Below, piece by piece: positions 8,287 to 15,919 of a stretch of 29,087 nucleotides of DNA. Origin of the DNA: JBAUHN01 sp049680295. GTDB lineage: Bacteria > Pseudomonadota > Alphaproteobacteria > Rhodobacterales > Rhodobacteraceae. The translations under genes were made by a program, and so were the position numbers. Numbering within the stretch: position 1 is the first letter of the stretch; each line of letters starts with the position of its first letter. The stretch is from the NCBI GenBank assembly GCA_049680295.1, contig JBAUHN010000370.1:1-29087 (forward strand), written 5' to 3'. The notes under the pieces are model-generated. The model made no database searches. It saw only the letters and a list, made by a program, of their open reading frames with translations, and had not been told where the DNA came from.

Positions 8287-9035
8287 CCGGATCACTTGTG
8301 ATAGCGGGTCTCGGCCCCGGCGCTGATGCCCTCGTGACACCCGAAGTCACGGCTGCACTGGGGCTTGCCACCGACATCGTGGGCTATATCCCTTATGTCG
8401 CCCGGATCCCTGCCCGCCCCGGACTAACCCTGCATCCCAGCGACAACCGGGTCGAGCTTGACCGGTCGTGCCACGCCCTTGAAATGGCGGCTGAGGGGCG
8501 GCATGTGGTTGTGGTCTCGTCTGGCGATCCCGGTGTCTTTGCCATGGCCGCCGCCGTGTTTGAGGCGGTCGAGCATGGCCCCGCAGCTTGGCGCGGCCTT
8601 GATATGCGTGTCCTGCCCGGCATCACCGCAATGCTGGCCGCCGCTGCCCGCGCCGGTGCACCCCTGGGCCATGATTTTTGCGCGATTAACCTGTCAGATA
8701 ACCTTAAGCCCTGGGACCTGATCGAACGTCGCCTGCGTCTTGCGGCGCAGGCGGATTTTGCCATGGCGTTTTACAATCCACGCTCAAAATCCCGCCCCGA
8801 AGGGTTTGTGCGCACGTTGGAAATACTCAAAGAAGCCTGCGGCGATGACCGCCCGGTGATCTTTGCCCGCGCCGTATCCACGCCGGACGAACAGATCAAA
8901 GTGGTGCCCCTGACCCAAGCAACAGCCGACATGGCCGATATGCGCACAATGGTCATTGTCGGGTCCTCACAAACCCGGATTATCGAGACTGGCAAAGCGC
9001 CTATTGTCTATACGCCCCGGTCGACGCGCCGATGA
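8283..9035 (+). CDS. cobJ: Precorrin-3B C17-methyltransferase (ring contraction)
   Basis: Methylates C17 and contracts the macrocycle, forming precorrin-4. A 250-residue tetrapyrrole methylase with GLGPG at 9-13, VVSSGDPGVFAMA at about 77-89, LPGITAMLAAAARAGAPLGHD and the CobJ-typical NLSDNLKPW and FYNPRSKSRP blocks. It starts inside the cobI stop (ATGA). Its 3' end overlaps that of cobK, on the other strand, by 28 nt (9008-9035), so it is the last gene of the first + strand block. Confidence 0.96.
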   Translation: MTGSLVIAGLGPGADALVTPEVTAALGLATDIVGYIPYVARIPARPGLTLHPSDNRVELDRSCHALEMAAEGRHVVVVSSGDPGVFAMAAAVFEAVEHGPAAWRGLDMRVLPGITAMLAAAARAGAPLGHDFCAINLSDNLKPWDLIERRLRLAAQADFAMAFYNPRSKSRPEGFVRTLEILKEACGDDRPVIFARAVSTPDEQIKVVPLTQATADMADMRTMVIVGSSQTRIIETGKAPIVYTPRSTRR

Positions 9036-9778
9036 TCCAGCCACGCCATAACATCTGCGGCGCTGTTGGCCTGCGCGCGCGCCGGGACGTCGGGGCGATC
9101 AATCATCACCACCGGCAGCCGCAACTGGCGCGCCGCAGCAATCTTGGCGTAAGCTCCTGTACCGCCGGAATTTTTCGACACGACCAGATCAATACGGTGG
9201 CGTTGCATCAACGCCAGATCATCCTCGAAAGTGAACGGACCACGCGACACAAGGAAATGGTGGTCCGGGAAATTCAGCGCGGATTTCGGCGCGTCAACCA
9301 GGCGCAACAGATAGAAATGCTGCGGGTTGGGGGTAAACGCCTCCAGATGCATCCGCCCCACTGCCAGCATGACGCGGCACGCAGGGCGGTTCAACGCGGC
9401 AACGGCACCTGCGATATCGGGCACATGGTTCCAACTGTCGCCCACTTGCGCCGCCCATGGCGCGCGGGTCAAGGCGATCAGCGGCACGTTCGCCTGCGCA
9501 CAGGCCACACCTGCATTACGGCTCATCCCGGCGGCAAAGGGATGGGTCGCATCAACCACATGAGTGATGTTGTGGCGGCCCAGATACCATACCAGCCCGT
9601 CCACCCCGCCAAACCCGCCAATCCGTTGCGGCAAGGGCTGGCGCTTGGGGCGCTCTACCCGTCCGGCAAAGCTGACCGTGGCGCGCAAGCCTGCCGACGC
9701 AACGACATGGGCAAGGGCGGTCGCTTCGGTGGTGCCTGCCAAAATCAGAATTTTGGGATCAAAGGGCGGGGTCGCCAT
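9008..9778 (-). CDS. cobK: Precorrin-6A reductase
   Basis: NADPH-dependent reduction of precorrin-6A to precorrin-6B. The 256-residue protein shows the Rossmann-like N-terminus LILAGTTEAT (11-20), the signature DATHPFA (76-82), and the C-terminal SKNSGGTGAYAKI block. The start chosen is the ATG at 9778, with AAGGA 9 nt upstream; an ATG at 9787 is an alternative three codons longer, with that AAGGA abutting it. The gene is inverted within an otherwise same-strand cob series: its start codon shares two bases with that of cobL, and its end overlaps cobJ. Transcription through from cobJ to cobL would therefore produce cobK antisense RNA. Confidence 0.94.
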   Translation of the reverse strand: MATPPFDPKILILAGTTEATALAHVVASAGLRATVSFAGRVERPKRQPLPQRIGGFGGVDGLVWYLGRHNITHVVDATHPFAAGMSRNAGVACAQANVPLIALTRAPWAAQVGDSWNHVPDIAGAVAALNRPACRVMLAVGRMHLEAFTPNPQHFYLLRLVDAPKSALNFPDHHFLVSRGPFTFEDDLALMQRHRIDLVVSKNSGGTGAYAKIAAARQLRLPVVMIDRPDVPARAQANSAADVMAWLDHRRVDRGV

Positions 9779-10970
9779 GTCTGACATTCCTTGGTTGACC
9801 ATCATCGGCATCGGCGAAGACGGGGTTGCCGGGCTTGGCCCCACAAGTCAAGGACTGTTGGCGCGTGCGGACATCATCATGGCCCCGCCACGTCATCTGA
9901 ATATGGTGTCCAACACGGGTGCAAAACAGATCGAATGGCCTGCGCCTTTTGTGGATGGGCTAGAGATATTAGACAGCTTTCGCGGACAGAATGTCGTGGT
10001 GCTGGCCTCGGGCGATCCGTTTTGGTTTGGTGCAGGGTCGGTGATTGCGCGCCGCTACAAGGCGACTGAGTGGGTGGCCCATCCCGGTGTGTCTTGTTTC
10101 GCGCTGGCCGCAGCCCGGCTTGGGTGGGCGTTGGAACGGACCGTCTGCCTTGGCCTGCACGCGGCGCCGTTTTCACGCCTGCGACGGCATTTGGCGCGCG
10201 ATGTGCAGATCATTGCCACCCTGCGCGATGGGCGCGCTGTCCAACAGCTTGCAACCTACCTGACCGATCAAGGTTTTGGTGACAGCCAGCTCACCATTCT
10301 TGAACACCTTGGTGGTCCGCTTGAAAAACGGACCTGCGACACGGCCCTGGCCCTAAACGGCACGTTTGATCATCCGGTCTGTGCCGCAATTCGCGTGGCA
10401 GGCGAAGGTGCCGCACTAACCCGTGCCACCGGGCAAAGTGACGACATTTTCGCCAGCGACGGACAAATCACCAAACGGCCGATCCGTGCAATTACCCTGT
10501 CCACGCTGGCCCCCAAACCACATGAGCATCTGTGGGACGTTGGCGGCGGCTCTGGCTCGATCACGCTGGAATGGCTGCTGAGCCATCCAACAACCCGTGC
10601 GACCTGTATCGAACCGCGCAGGGACCGCGCCACGCGCATTGGCCAAAATGCCGATGCGCTGGGCGTTGCCCATCGCCTGACAGTGATAAAGGGTGCTGCC
10701 CCCGACGCCTTTCGCGGCCTTGCCCCGCCACAGGCGATATTTGTCGGCGGTGGTCTGTCACGGGCCGTGCTGGACGCCGTTCTCGCCGTCAATGCGCCAC
10801 GATTGGTGGTCAATGCCGTCACCCTTGAAGGCGAAGCGCTGCTGGCGGTATGCCACGCCCAAAACGGTGGTGATCTGACCCGCATTGCCCTGTCCACGGC
10901 CACACCCCTTGGTCCCAAACGCGGCTGGTCATCGGCCTATCCGGTTGTGCAATGGAGCCTGATCCGATGA
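9777..10970 (+). CDS. cobL: Precorrin-6Y C5,15-methyltransferase (decarboxylating)
   Basis: A bifunctional enzyme that methylates C5 and C15 and removes the C12 acetate carboxyl, giving precorrin-8X. The 397-residue protein is a CbiE-CbiT fusion: an N-terminal tetrapyrrole methylase (IIGIGEDGVAGL, ASGDPFWFGAGS) and a C-terminal Rossmann methyltransferase with the SAM motif DVGGGSGSITLEW from residue 254. The ATG at 9777 is preferred over the open 71 upstream codons, which are antisense to cobK; AAAGGGCGGGG precedes it. It overlaps cobE by ATGA and is the first gene of the second + block. No promoter was identified; one would have to lie within cobK. Confidence 0.95.
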   Translation: MSDIPWLTIIGIGEDGVAGLGPTSQGLLARADIIMAPPRHLNMVSNTGAKQIEWPAPFVDGLEILDSFRGQNVVVLASGDPFWFGAGSVIARRYKATEWVAHPGVSCFALAAARLGWALERTVCLGLHAAPFSRLRRHLARDVQIIATLRDGRAVQQLATYLTDQGFGDSQLTILEHLGGPLEKRTCDTALALNGTFDHPVCAAIRVAGEGAALTRATGQSDDIFASDGQITKRPIRAITLSTLAPKPHEHLWDVGGGSGSITLEWLLSHPTTRATCIEPRRDRATRIGQNADALGVAHRLTVIKGAAPDAFRGLAPPQAIFVGGGLSRAVLDAVLAVNAPRLVVNAVTLEGEALLAVCHAQNGGDLTRIALSTATPLGPKRGWSSAYPVVQWSLIR

Positions 10971-11320
10971 TTGTTGCAGGTTTTGGATTTCGTAAAGGCG
11001 TCAGGCACAGCAGCCTTGCCGATGCGCTGGCACAAACCGGCAGCAAACCCGATGCGCTGGCCACGCTTGCCGCCAAGGTCCATGAACTGGAACACTATGC
11101 AGGCACCCTGGGCCTGCCTCTGATCGCAATTGACCCGAGCCACGCCTCCTTGCAAAAAACGCTGACGACGTCCACAGCCAGCCAGACACGGCACAACACG
11201 GGCAGTGTCGCCGAGGCCGCGGCATTGGCGGCGGCGGGCCCGAATGCGCAGTTGACCGGCCCGCGAAAAATATCAAATGACCGCAGGGCCAGCTGCGCCA
11301 TTGCCATTGGAGACGACTAG
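10967..11320 (+). CDS. cobE: CobE / CbiG C-terminal-like cobalamin biosynthesis protein
   Basis: A 117-residue protein matching the CbiG C-terminal domain family in size and layout: N-terminal IVAGFGFRKGV, then ALAQTGSKPDALATLAAKVH, LGLPLIAIDP and the GSVAEAAALAAAGPNAQL block. CobE is required for aerobic cobalamin synthesis, but its exact biochemical role is not settled; the anaerobic homologue CbiG opens the delta-lactone. The start overlaps the cobL stop (ATGA), and its stop directly abuts the cobM ATG (TAGATG), so translation is probably coupled on both sides. Confidence 0.88.
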   Translation: MIVAGFGFRKGVRHSSLADALAQTGSKPDALATLAAKVHELEHYAGTLGLPLIAIDPSHASLQKTLTTSTASQTRHNTGSVAEAAALAAAGPNAQLTGPRKISNDRRASCAIAIGDD

Positions 11321-12115
11321 ATGACCGTACATTTCATAGGCGCCGGCCCCGGTGCCCCGGATCTTTTGACATTGCGCGGACGCGACCTGATCGCCGCCTG
11401 TCCGGTGTGCCTCTATGCAGGTTCACTGGTGCCTGAGGCGATCCTTGGACATTGCCCCAAGGACGCGCAGATCATCAATACAGCCGCAATGGATCTGGAT
11501 GCGATTATCGCGGTCTTTCGTACCGCTCATGCGGCAGGTCAGGATGTGGCGCGCCTGCATTCAGGCGATCTGTCGGTCTGGTCGGCGATGGGGGAACAAT
11601 TGCGCCGTCTGCGGGCCGAAAACATTCCCTATTCGGTGACGCCCGGGGTGCCGTCCTTTAGCGCGGCGGCTGCGGCATTGGGCGCAGAGTTGACATTACC
11701 GGGTGTCGCACAATCGGTCATACTGACCCGGACCCAGGGACGGGCATCGTCGATGCCACCCGGCGAGACGCTGAAAAACTTTGCTGCCACCGGGGCCACG
11801 CTGGCCATTCACCTGTCGATCCAGAACCTCGATCAGGTGGTGGCGGACCTTGCGCCTGCTTATGGGGACGATTGCCCGGTGGCGGTCGTCTACCGCGCCA
11901 GCTGGCCCGATCAGCAGATCATTCACGCAACTTTGGAGACCTTGACGGACGCGATGACAGACGACATCACCCGCACCGCGCTGATCCTTGTGGGACGCGC
12001 GATTGCGGCAGAAGGCTTTGACGAAAGCTGCCTTTATGCGCCAGATTATGACCGCAGATACCGTCCGCAAACCGCCAACAGCCCCTGGGCAGGCTGGAGC
12101 CATGGCGATGACTAA
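11321..12115 (+). CDS. cobM: Precorrin-4 C11-methyltransferase
   Basis: SAM-dependent methylation at C11, giving precorrin-5. A 264-residue tetrapyrrole methylase with FIGAGPGAPDLLTLRG (5-20), the CobM/CbiF-typical VCLYAGSLVP (29-38), LHSGDLSVWSAMGEQ (79-93) and VTPGVPSFSAAAAALGAELT. The start codon directly follows the cobE stop. The end overlaps the start of cobB by 8 nt, or 14 nt if the first of two cobB start codons is used. Confidence 0.96.
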   Translation: MTVHFIGAGPGAPDLLTLRGRDLIAACPVCLYAGSLVPEAILGHCPKDAQIINTAAMDLDAIIAVFRTAHAAGQDVARLHSGDLSVWSAMGEQLRRLRAENIPYSVTPGVPSFSAAAAALGAELTLPGVAQSVILTRTQGRASSMPPGETLKNFAATGATLAIHLSIQNLDQVVADLAPAYGDDCPVAVVYRASWPDQQIIHATLETLTDAMTDDITRTALILVGRAIAAEGFDESCLYAPDYDRRYRPQTANSPWAGWSHGDD

Positions 12116-13421
12116 TCCCCCCGGTCTGCTGATTTCCGCCCCGGCCTCTGGCACCGGTAAGACCACGGTGATGCTGGGGCTGTTGCGGGCGTTGCGCGAT
12201 GACGGCCTGGTGGTGCAGCCCTACAAAAGCGGGCCGGACTACATCGATCCTGCGTTTCATCTGGCCGCAGCGGGGCGCGCATCGTTCAACTTTGACACCT
12301 GGGCGATGGACGCTGGCCTTTTGGGCGGCATTGCCCAGCAACAGGCAGGGGCTGATATCTGCATTGCCGAAGGGTCAATGGGTCTGTTTGACGGTGTGGC
12401 GACGCGCGGGCAGACCGGCTTTGGCTCCAGCGCCGAAACCGCACTGGCGATGGGCTGGCCGGTGGTGCTGGTGATTGATGTGGGCGGTCAGGCGCAATCT
12501 GCGGCCGCAACCGCGTTGGGGTTCAAATCCTACAATCGCGATCTGCCCTTTGCCGGCGTGATCCTGAACCGGGTGGCCAGCCCACGGCACGAACGCCTGA
12601 CCCGGCAGGGCATGGAGAAGGCCGGTGTGACCGTATTGGGTGCCCTGCCCCGGCGCGGTGATCTGAAACTGCCCGAACGGCATTTGGGCCTGATCCAGGC
12701 GGTCGAGCATCCTGACCTTGAGGCGGCCATTACCAATTACGCCGCATTCCTGCGCGAAAATGTGGATTTGGATGTACTGCGCGCAGCCGCGCGCGCCGGG
12801 CCTGCCATGGCCCCGCACCCGTTGCCCAAACCGCCGGCACAACGCATTGCACTGGCGCGTGATGCGGCGTTTTCCTTTACTTATCCGCATCTGATCACCG
12901 GCTGGCGGGCGGCTGGCGCGGAAATCCTGCCGTTTTCGCCACTCGCGAACGAAGCCCCTGACCCCTCCGCTGATCTGGTCTGGCTGCCGGGTGGCTATCC
13001 TGAATTGCACGCCGGAACCCTTGCTGCCGCTGACAGCTTTCGCGCGGGCCTGCAAAAACACAGCCAGACCAAACCGGTGCACGGCGAATGCGGGGGCTAC
13101 ATGGCGCTGGGTGCGGCCCTGATCGACAAAGACGGCGTGTCCCATCAAATGGCCGGGCTGCTGGGGCTTGTCACCAGCTATGAGAAACGCAAATTCCATC
13201 TTGGCTACCGCCGCGCGGTTCTGGACGCGGCCCTGCCCGGTTTCCAACCCGGCGCGGCGTTGCGCGGGCACGAATATCACTATTCCTCGATCCTGTCGCA
13301 ACCTGACGCGCCCTTGGCGCAGGTGTATGACGCCGATGGCGGGTTGGTGCCGGAAACCGGATCATGCCGGGGCCATGTCTCGGGCACATTCTTTCACCTG
13401 ATCACGGGCGAAGTCGTATGA
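12108..13421 (+). CDS. cobB: Hydrogenobyrinic acid a,c-diamide synthase
   Basis: Glutamine- and ATP-dependent amidation of the a and c carboxylates of hydrogenobyrinic acid, producing the substrate of CobN. The 437-residue protein has an N-terminal P-loop ASGTGKTT (13-20), the YKSGPDYIDPAFH block, and a C-terminal type-1 glutamine amidotransferase domain with nucleophile Cys328 in HGECGGYMALG, followed by GHEYHYSS. Two in-frame ATGs occur (12102, 12108). The second is favoured because GGAG lies 8 nt upstream, against 2 nt for the first. It overlaps cobM upstream and cobA downstream (ATGA). Confidence 0.95.
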   Translation: MTNPPGLLISAPASGTGKTTVMLGLLRALRDDGLVVQPYKSGPDYIDPAFHLAAAGRASFNFDTWAMDAGLLGGIAQQQAGADICIAEGSMGLFDGVATRGQTGFGSSAETALAMGWPVVLVIDVGGQAQSAAATALGFKSYNRDLPFAGVILNRVASPRHERLTRQGMEKAGVTVLGALPRRGDLKLPERHLGLIQAVEHPDLEAAITNYAAFLRENVDLDVLRAAARAGPAMAPHPLPKPPAQRIALARDAAFSFTYPHLITGWRAAGAEILPFSPLANEAPDPSADLVWLPGGYPELHAGTLAAADSFRAGLQKHSQTKPVHGECGGYMALGAALIDKDGVSHQMAGLLGLVTSYEKRKFHLGYRRAVLDAALPGFQPGAALRGHEYHYSSILSQPDAPLAQVYDADGGLVPETGSCRGHVSGTFFHLITGEVV

Positions 13422-14137
13422 CCGGTTTCGTCAGCTTTGTAGGCTCCGGCCCCGGCGATCCGGAGCTTTTGACGCTGAAAGCGGTAAACCGTCTGAAGCA
13501 GGCTGACGCGGTCTTGTTTGATGATCTCAGCGCCGGGCCGATCCTGACCCATGCACGCGCCGGTGCTGATCTGGTTGGTGTCGGCAAACGTGCCGGCCGG
13601 CCGTCGCCCAAACAGGACCATGTCAGCCAGCTGCTGGTCGACTATGCGCAAGGCGGCCAACGTGTTGTGCGCCTGAAATCGGGCGACGGCGGCACGTTCG
13701 GACGTCTTGAGGAAGAAACCAACGCCCTCAAAGCCGCCGGGATCGCCTTTGAAATTATTCCCGGTGTACCCTCTGCCTGTGCGGCCGCTGCCGCTGCGGG
13801 CATTCCGCTGACCCGCCGCCTGACGTCGCGGCGGGTGCAGTTTATCACCGGACACGATGTGCGCGGCGCCTTGCCGCAGGATTTGAATTTGGCGGCCCTT
13901 GCGGACCCGCAGGCCACGACGGTTGTTTTCATGGGACAACGCACGTTTCCGGCTTTGGCGCAAATGCTGATGGATGCAGGCCTGTCGGGCGACACGCCCG
14001 CCCTTCTGGCCGAAGGTGTCAGCACCCCGGCCGAGGCAATCCACCGGATGACCCTGACTGAATTGGCCGCCAAACTTGGCGATTCTGTCAGCGATGCACC
14101 GGCCCTGATCCTCTATGGTGCGCTGGCGGACAATTGA
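13418..14137 (+). CDS. cobA: Uroporphyrinogen-III C-methyltransferase (SUMT)
   Basis: Adds methyl groups at C2 and C7 of uroporphyrinogen III to make precorrin-2, the branch-point step into corrinoids and siroheme. It is 239 residues, SUMT-sized, with no CysG-type reductase/chelatase domain, so it is a stand-alone CobA. The SAM loop is VGSGPGDPELLTLKA (8-22) and PLTRRLTSRRVQFITGH is recognisable. The second motif reads RLKSGDGGTFGR (85-96) instead of the usual RLKGGDPFVFGR; I believe related Rhodobacteraceae proteins show similar changes. The ATGA overlap with cobB sets the start. It ends the second + block, 51 nt before riboswitch 2. Confidence 0.93.
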   Translation: MTGFVSFVGSGPGDPELLTLKAVNRLKQADAVLFDDLSAGPILTHARAGADLVGVGKRAGRPSPKQDHVSQLLVDYAQGGQRVVRLKSGDGGTFGRLEEETNALKAAGIAFEIIPGVPSACAAAAAAGIPLTRRLTSRRVQFITGHDVRGALPQDLNLAALADPQATTVVFMGQRTFPALAQMLMDAGLSGDTPALLAEGVSTPAEAIHRMTLTELAAKLGDSVSDAPALILYGALADN

Positions 14138-14153
14138 ATGCCGCATACAGGCC

Positions 14154-14181
14154 TTGCCCCACGCCTTGATTGGTGTAAATG
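14154..14181 (+). promoter_or_regulatory. Candidate promoter for riboswitch 2
   Basis: TTGCCC (14154-14159), a 16-nt spacer, then TAAATG (14176-14181), which is preceded by TGGTG in the manner of an extended -10. The implied start at about 14188 coincides with the first base of the riboswitch P1 stem. Moderate match only. Confidence 0.38.
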
Positions 14182-14188
14182 TCGCAGA

Positions 14189-14361
14189 TGATGGTGCCCC
14201 CGCAAGGGGTCTGAAAAGGGAACCGGGCGAAAATCCCGGACTGCCCCCGCAACTGTAACCGGAGAGCGAACCGGCATTAACCACTGGCCCGACGTCTGCA
14301 AGGACCAAGGCTGGGAAGGTTCGGCCCCGCAGCAACCCGTAAGTCAGGAGACCTGCCATCA
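14189..14361 (+). ncRNA. Cobalamin riboswitch upstream of the CbiM-like gene
   Basis: A near-consensus cobalamin element. GGTGCCCCCGCAAGGGG is followed by AAAAGGGAA at 14214-14222, CTGCCCCCGCAACTGTAACC at 14241-14260, CCACTGGCCC near 14281, CTGGGAAGGTTC near 14311, and the end AAGTCAGGAGACCTGCC at 14341-14357. Stem P1 is TGATGG (14189-14194) with CCATCA (14356-14361). A small hairpin GCCGG-AACA-CCGGC (14373-14386) lies between it and the gene. The RBS GAGGAGAGAGAAG precedes ATG 14425 with no obvious T-tract terminator, suggesting translational control. High B12 would turn off cobalt uptake. The region 14138-14424 holds only the promoter, this element and the leader. Confidence 0.97.
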
Positions 14362-14424
14362 CAACGAAACAAGCCGGAACACCGGCCAACATACCGCCGG
14401 GTGGGTGGTGAGGAGAGAGAAGAC

Positions 14425-15102
14425 ATGCATATCGAACCAGGCGTCGTAGATGGCGCGAAAATGGCTTTTGCTTACGGGACGGCTGCGGCTGCAGCAGGCT
14501 ATTCGCTGAAACTGGCGGCCAATGATCTGAAGTTTGCCAATGTGCCGGCATTTGTTGTCCGCGCCGCCCTTGCCACCATCGGGACATTCGTCTTTTTCGA
14601 GGTGCTGCCGCATTTCTCGGTCGGTATTTCCGAAGTTCACTTTATCCTGGGCACGACATTGTTTTTGCTGCTGGGTGCGGGTGCTGCGGCCTTTGGGCTG
14701 ACCATGGGCCTGCTGTTGCAGGGCACGTTCTTTGCGCCCTCCGATTTGCCGATGCTCGCCGTCAACATGACCACATTGCTGGTGCCACTGTTTGCGCTGC
14801 ATTCACTGGCCAAACGGATTGTCCCGGACGCCCGCGCCTATGTTGATCTGGACTATGCACAGGTGCTGAAAATGTCCGCCGTATATCAGGGTGGCGTGGT
14901 GGCCTGGGTCGCATTCTGGGCCATCTATGGTCAGGGCTTTGGCGCATCCAACATCCAATCCGTCCTGACCTTCGGTGCGGCCTATATGCTGGTTGTTGTG
15001 ATCGAACCCATTGCCGATCTGGCGGTTCTGGCCGCGGCAAAAGGCCTGCGCAACTGGAAAACCGGCGGGCTGTTTACGCACCGTTTGTTCAACGCTGCCT
15101 GA
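14425..15102 (+). CDS. cbiM: CbiM-like cobalt-uptake membrane protein (ECF transporter substrate subunit)
   Basis: A 225-residue polytopic inner-membrane protein, with about six hydrophobic segments by eye. It begins MHIEPG, resembling the MHI(M/P)xG N-terminus of CbiM, in which the Met1 amino group and His2 bind Co2+; this fixes the start at ATG 14425 rather than the in-frame GTG at 14401. A further histidine-containing segment, PHFSVGISEVHFILGTTLF, lies after the first third. Placement directly behind a cobalamin riboswitch strongly supports cobalt uptake. No CbiN, CbiQ or CbiO energising genes follow: the next element is a terminator and then cobF. It is thus a stand-alone CbiM, or it shares components encoded elsewhere. 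Another B12-regulated transporter family is possible. Confidence 0.75.
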   Translation: MHIEPGVVDGAKMAFAYGTAAAAAGYSLKLAANDLKFANVPAFVVRAALATIGTFVFFEVLPHFSVGISEVHFILGTTLFLLLGAGAAAFGLTMGLLLQGTFFAPSDLPMLAVNMTTLLVPLFALHSLAKRIVPDARAYVDLDYAQVLKMSAVYQGGVVAWVAFWAIYGQGFGASNIQSVLTFGAAYMLVVVIEPIADLAVLAAAKGLRNWKTGGLFTHRLFNAA

Positions 15103-15128
15103 ATTTTTTCGGCAAGATGACCAGACAA

Positions 15129-15156
15129 GGGCTGCGCAATTGCGCGGTCCTTTTTT
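15129..15156 (+). terminator. Rho-independent terminator after the CbiM-like gene
   Basis: A 9-bp stem with two kinds of GU pair (GGGCTGCGC / GCGCGGTCC, 15129-15150) around an AATT loop, followed by six T (15151-15156). It starts 26 nt after the cbiM stop and ends 15 nt before the cobF ATG, so it separates the two on the same strand. Confidence 0.85.
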
Positions 15157-15171
15157 GTTGCATGAGGCACC

Positions 15172-15906
15172 ATGATAAACCTGCATCTGATCGGCATTGG
15201 TACCGGCAACCCTGAGCATCTGACCGGACAGGCCCGGCGCACGATTGCGACGGCTGATCTGTTTTTGGTGCCTTACAAGGGGGCTGGAAAGTCCGATCTG
15301 GCCGACCTGCGCCGTCAGATCATCGACAGTATCCGCGATGACGCGCGGGTGGCGATGTTCGATATGCCGGTCCGTGACGATGCCCTCGATTATCTGACCC
15401 GCGTTGATGTCTGGCATGATGAGATCGCGGTGATCTGGTCGGACACGATCGCCCAATACCCCGACGCCAAAGATGTGGCGCTGCTGGTTTGGGGGGATCC
15501 ATCGCTTTATGACAGCACGCTGCGTATCGCGGCCCGTTTGACGCCGCAACCCCGTCTGCATGTGGTGGCAGGCATCACATCCGTGCAGGCGCTGACAGCG
15601 GCGCATGCGATCCCGCTGAACACGCTCAACGCGCCGGTGACGATCTCAACCGGGCGTCAGTTGCGCGACCATGGCTGGCCTGACGGCTGCGAGACGTTGG
15701 TTGTCATGCTCGACGCGTCTTGCGGATTTCAGGCGCTGGACGGGGATGCCTATGACATTTGGTGGGGCGCCTATCTGGGCATGCCGGAAGAGATTATCGA
15801 GGCCGGTCCCTTATCCCAGGCCGCCCCCCGGATCATCACCAAACGCGCCAAAGCCCGCGCAGAGCATGGCTGGATCATGGACACCTATCTGCTGAGAAAA
15901 CGATAG
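15172..15906 (+). CDS. cobF: Precorrin-6A synthase (deacetylating; C1-methyltransferase)
   Basis: Methylates precorrin-5 at C1 with loss of the extruded acetyl group, giving precorrin-6A, a step specific to the aerobic pathway. A 244-residue tetrapyrrole methylase with LIGIGTGNPEHLT (6-18), VWGDPSLYDST (106-116), VAGITSVQALTAAHAIPLN and WWGAYLGMPEEII. TGAGG lies just before the ATG. A strong terminator sits only 15 nt upstream, so cobF depends on read-through from the riboswitch-2 transcript or on a promoter buried in the terminator or cbiM. It is convergent with the acyl-CoA synthetase gene, 13 nt away. Confidence 0.96.
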   Translation: MINLHLIGIGTGNPEHLTGQARRTIATADLFLVPYKGAGKSDLADLRRQIIDSIRDDARVAMFDMPVRDDALDYLTRVDVWHDEIAVIWSDTIAQYPDAKDVALLVWGDPSLYDSTLRIAARLTPQPRLHVVAGITSVQALTAAHAIPLNTLNAPVTISTGRQLRDHGWPDGCETLVVMLDASCGFQALDGDAYDIWWGAYLGMPEEIIEAGPLSQAAPRIITKRAKARAEHGWIMDTYLLRKR

Positions 15907-15919
15907 ATCAAGCACCAGC

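Noticed and set aside
12375..13301. 308-codon minus-strand frame
   Set aside because: Antisense to cobB, no motifs.
13394..14587. 397-codon minus-strand frame
   Set aside because: Runs antisense through cobA, the second riboswitch and the start of cbiM; a GC-driven shadow.
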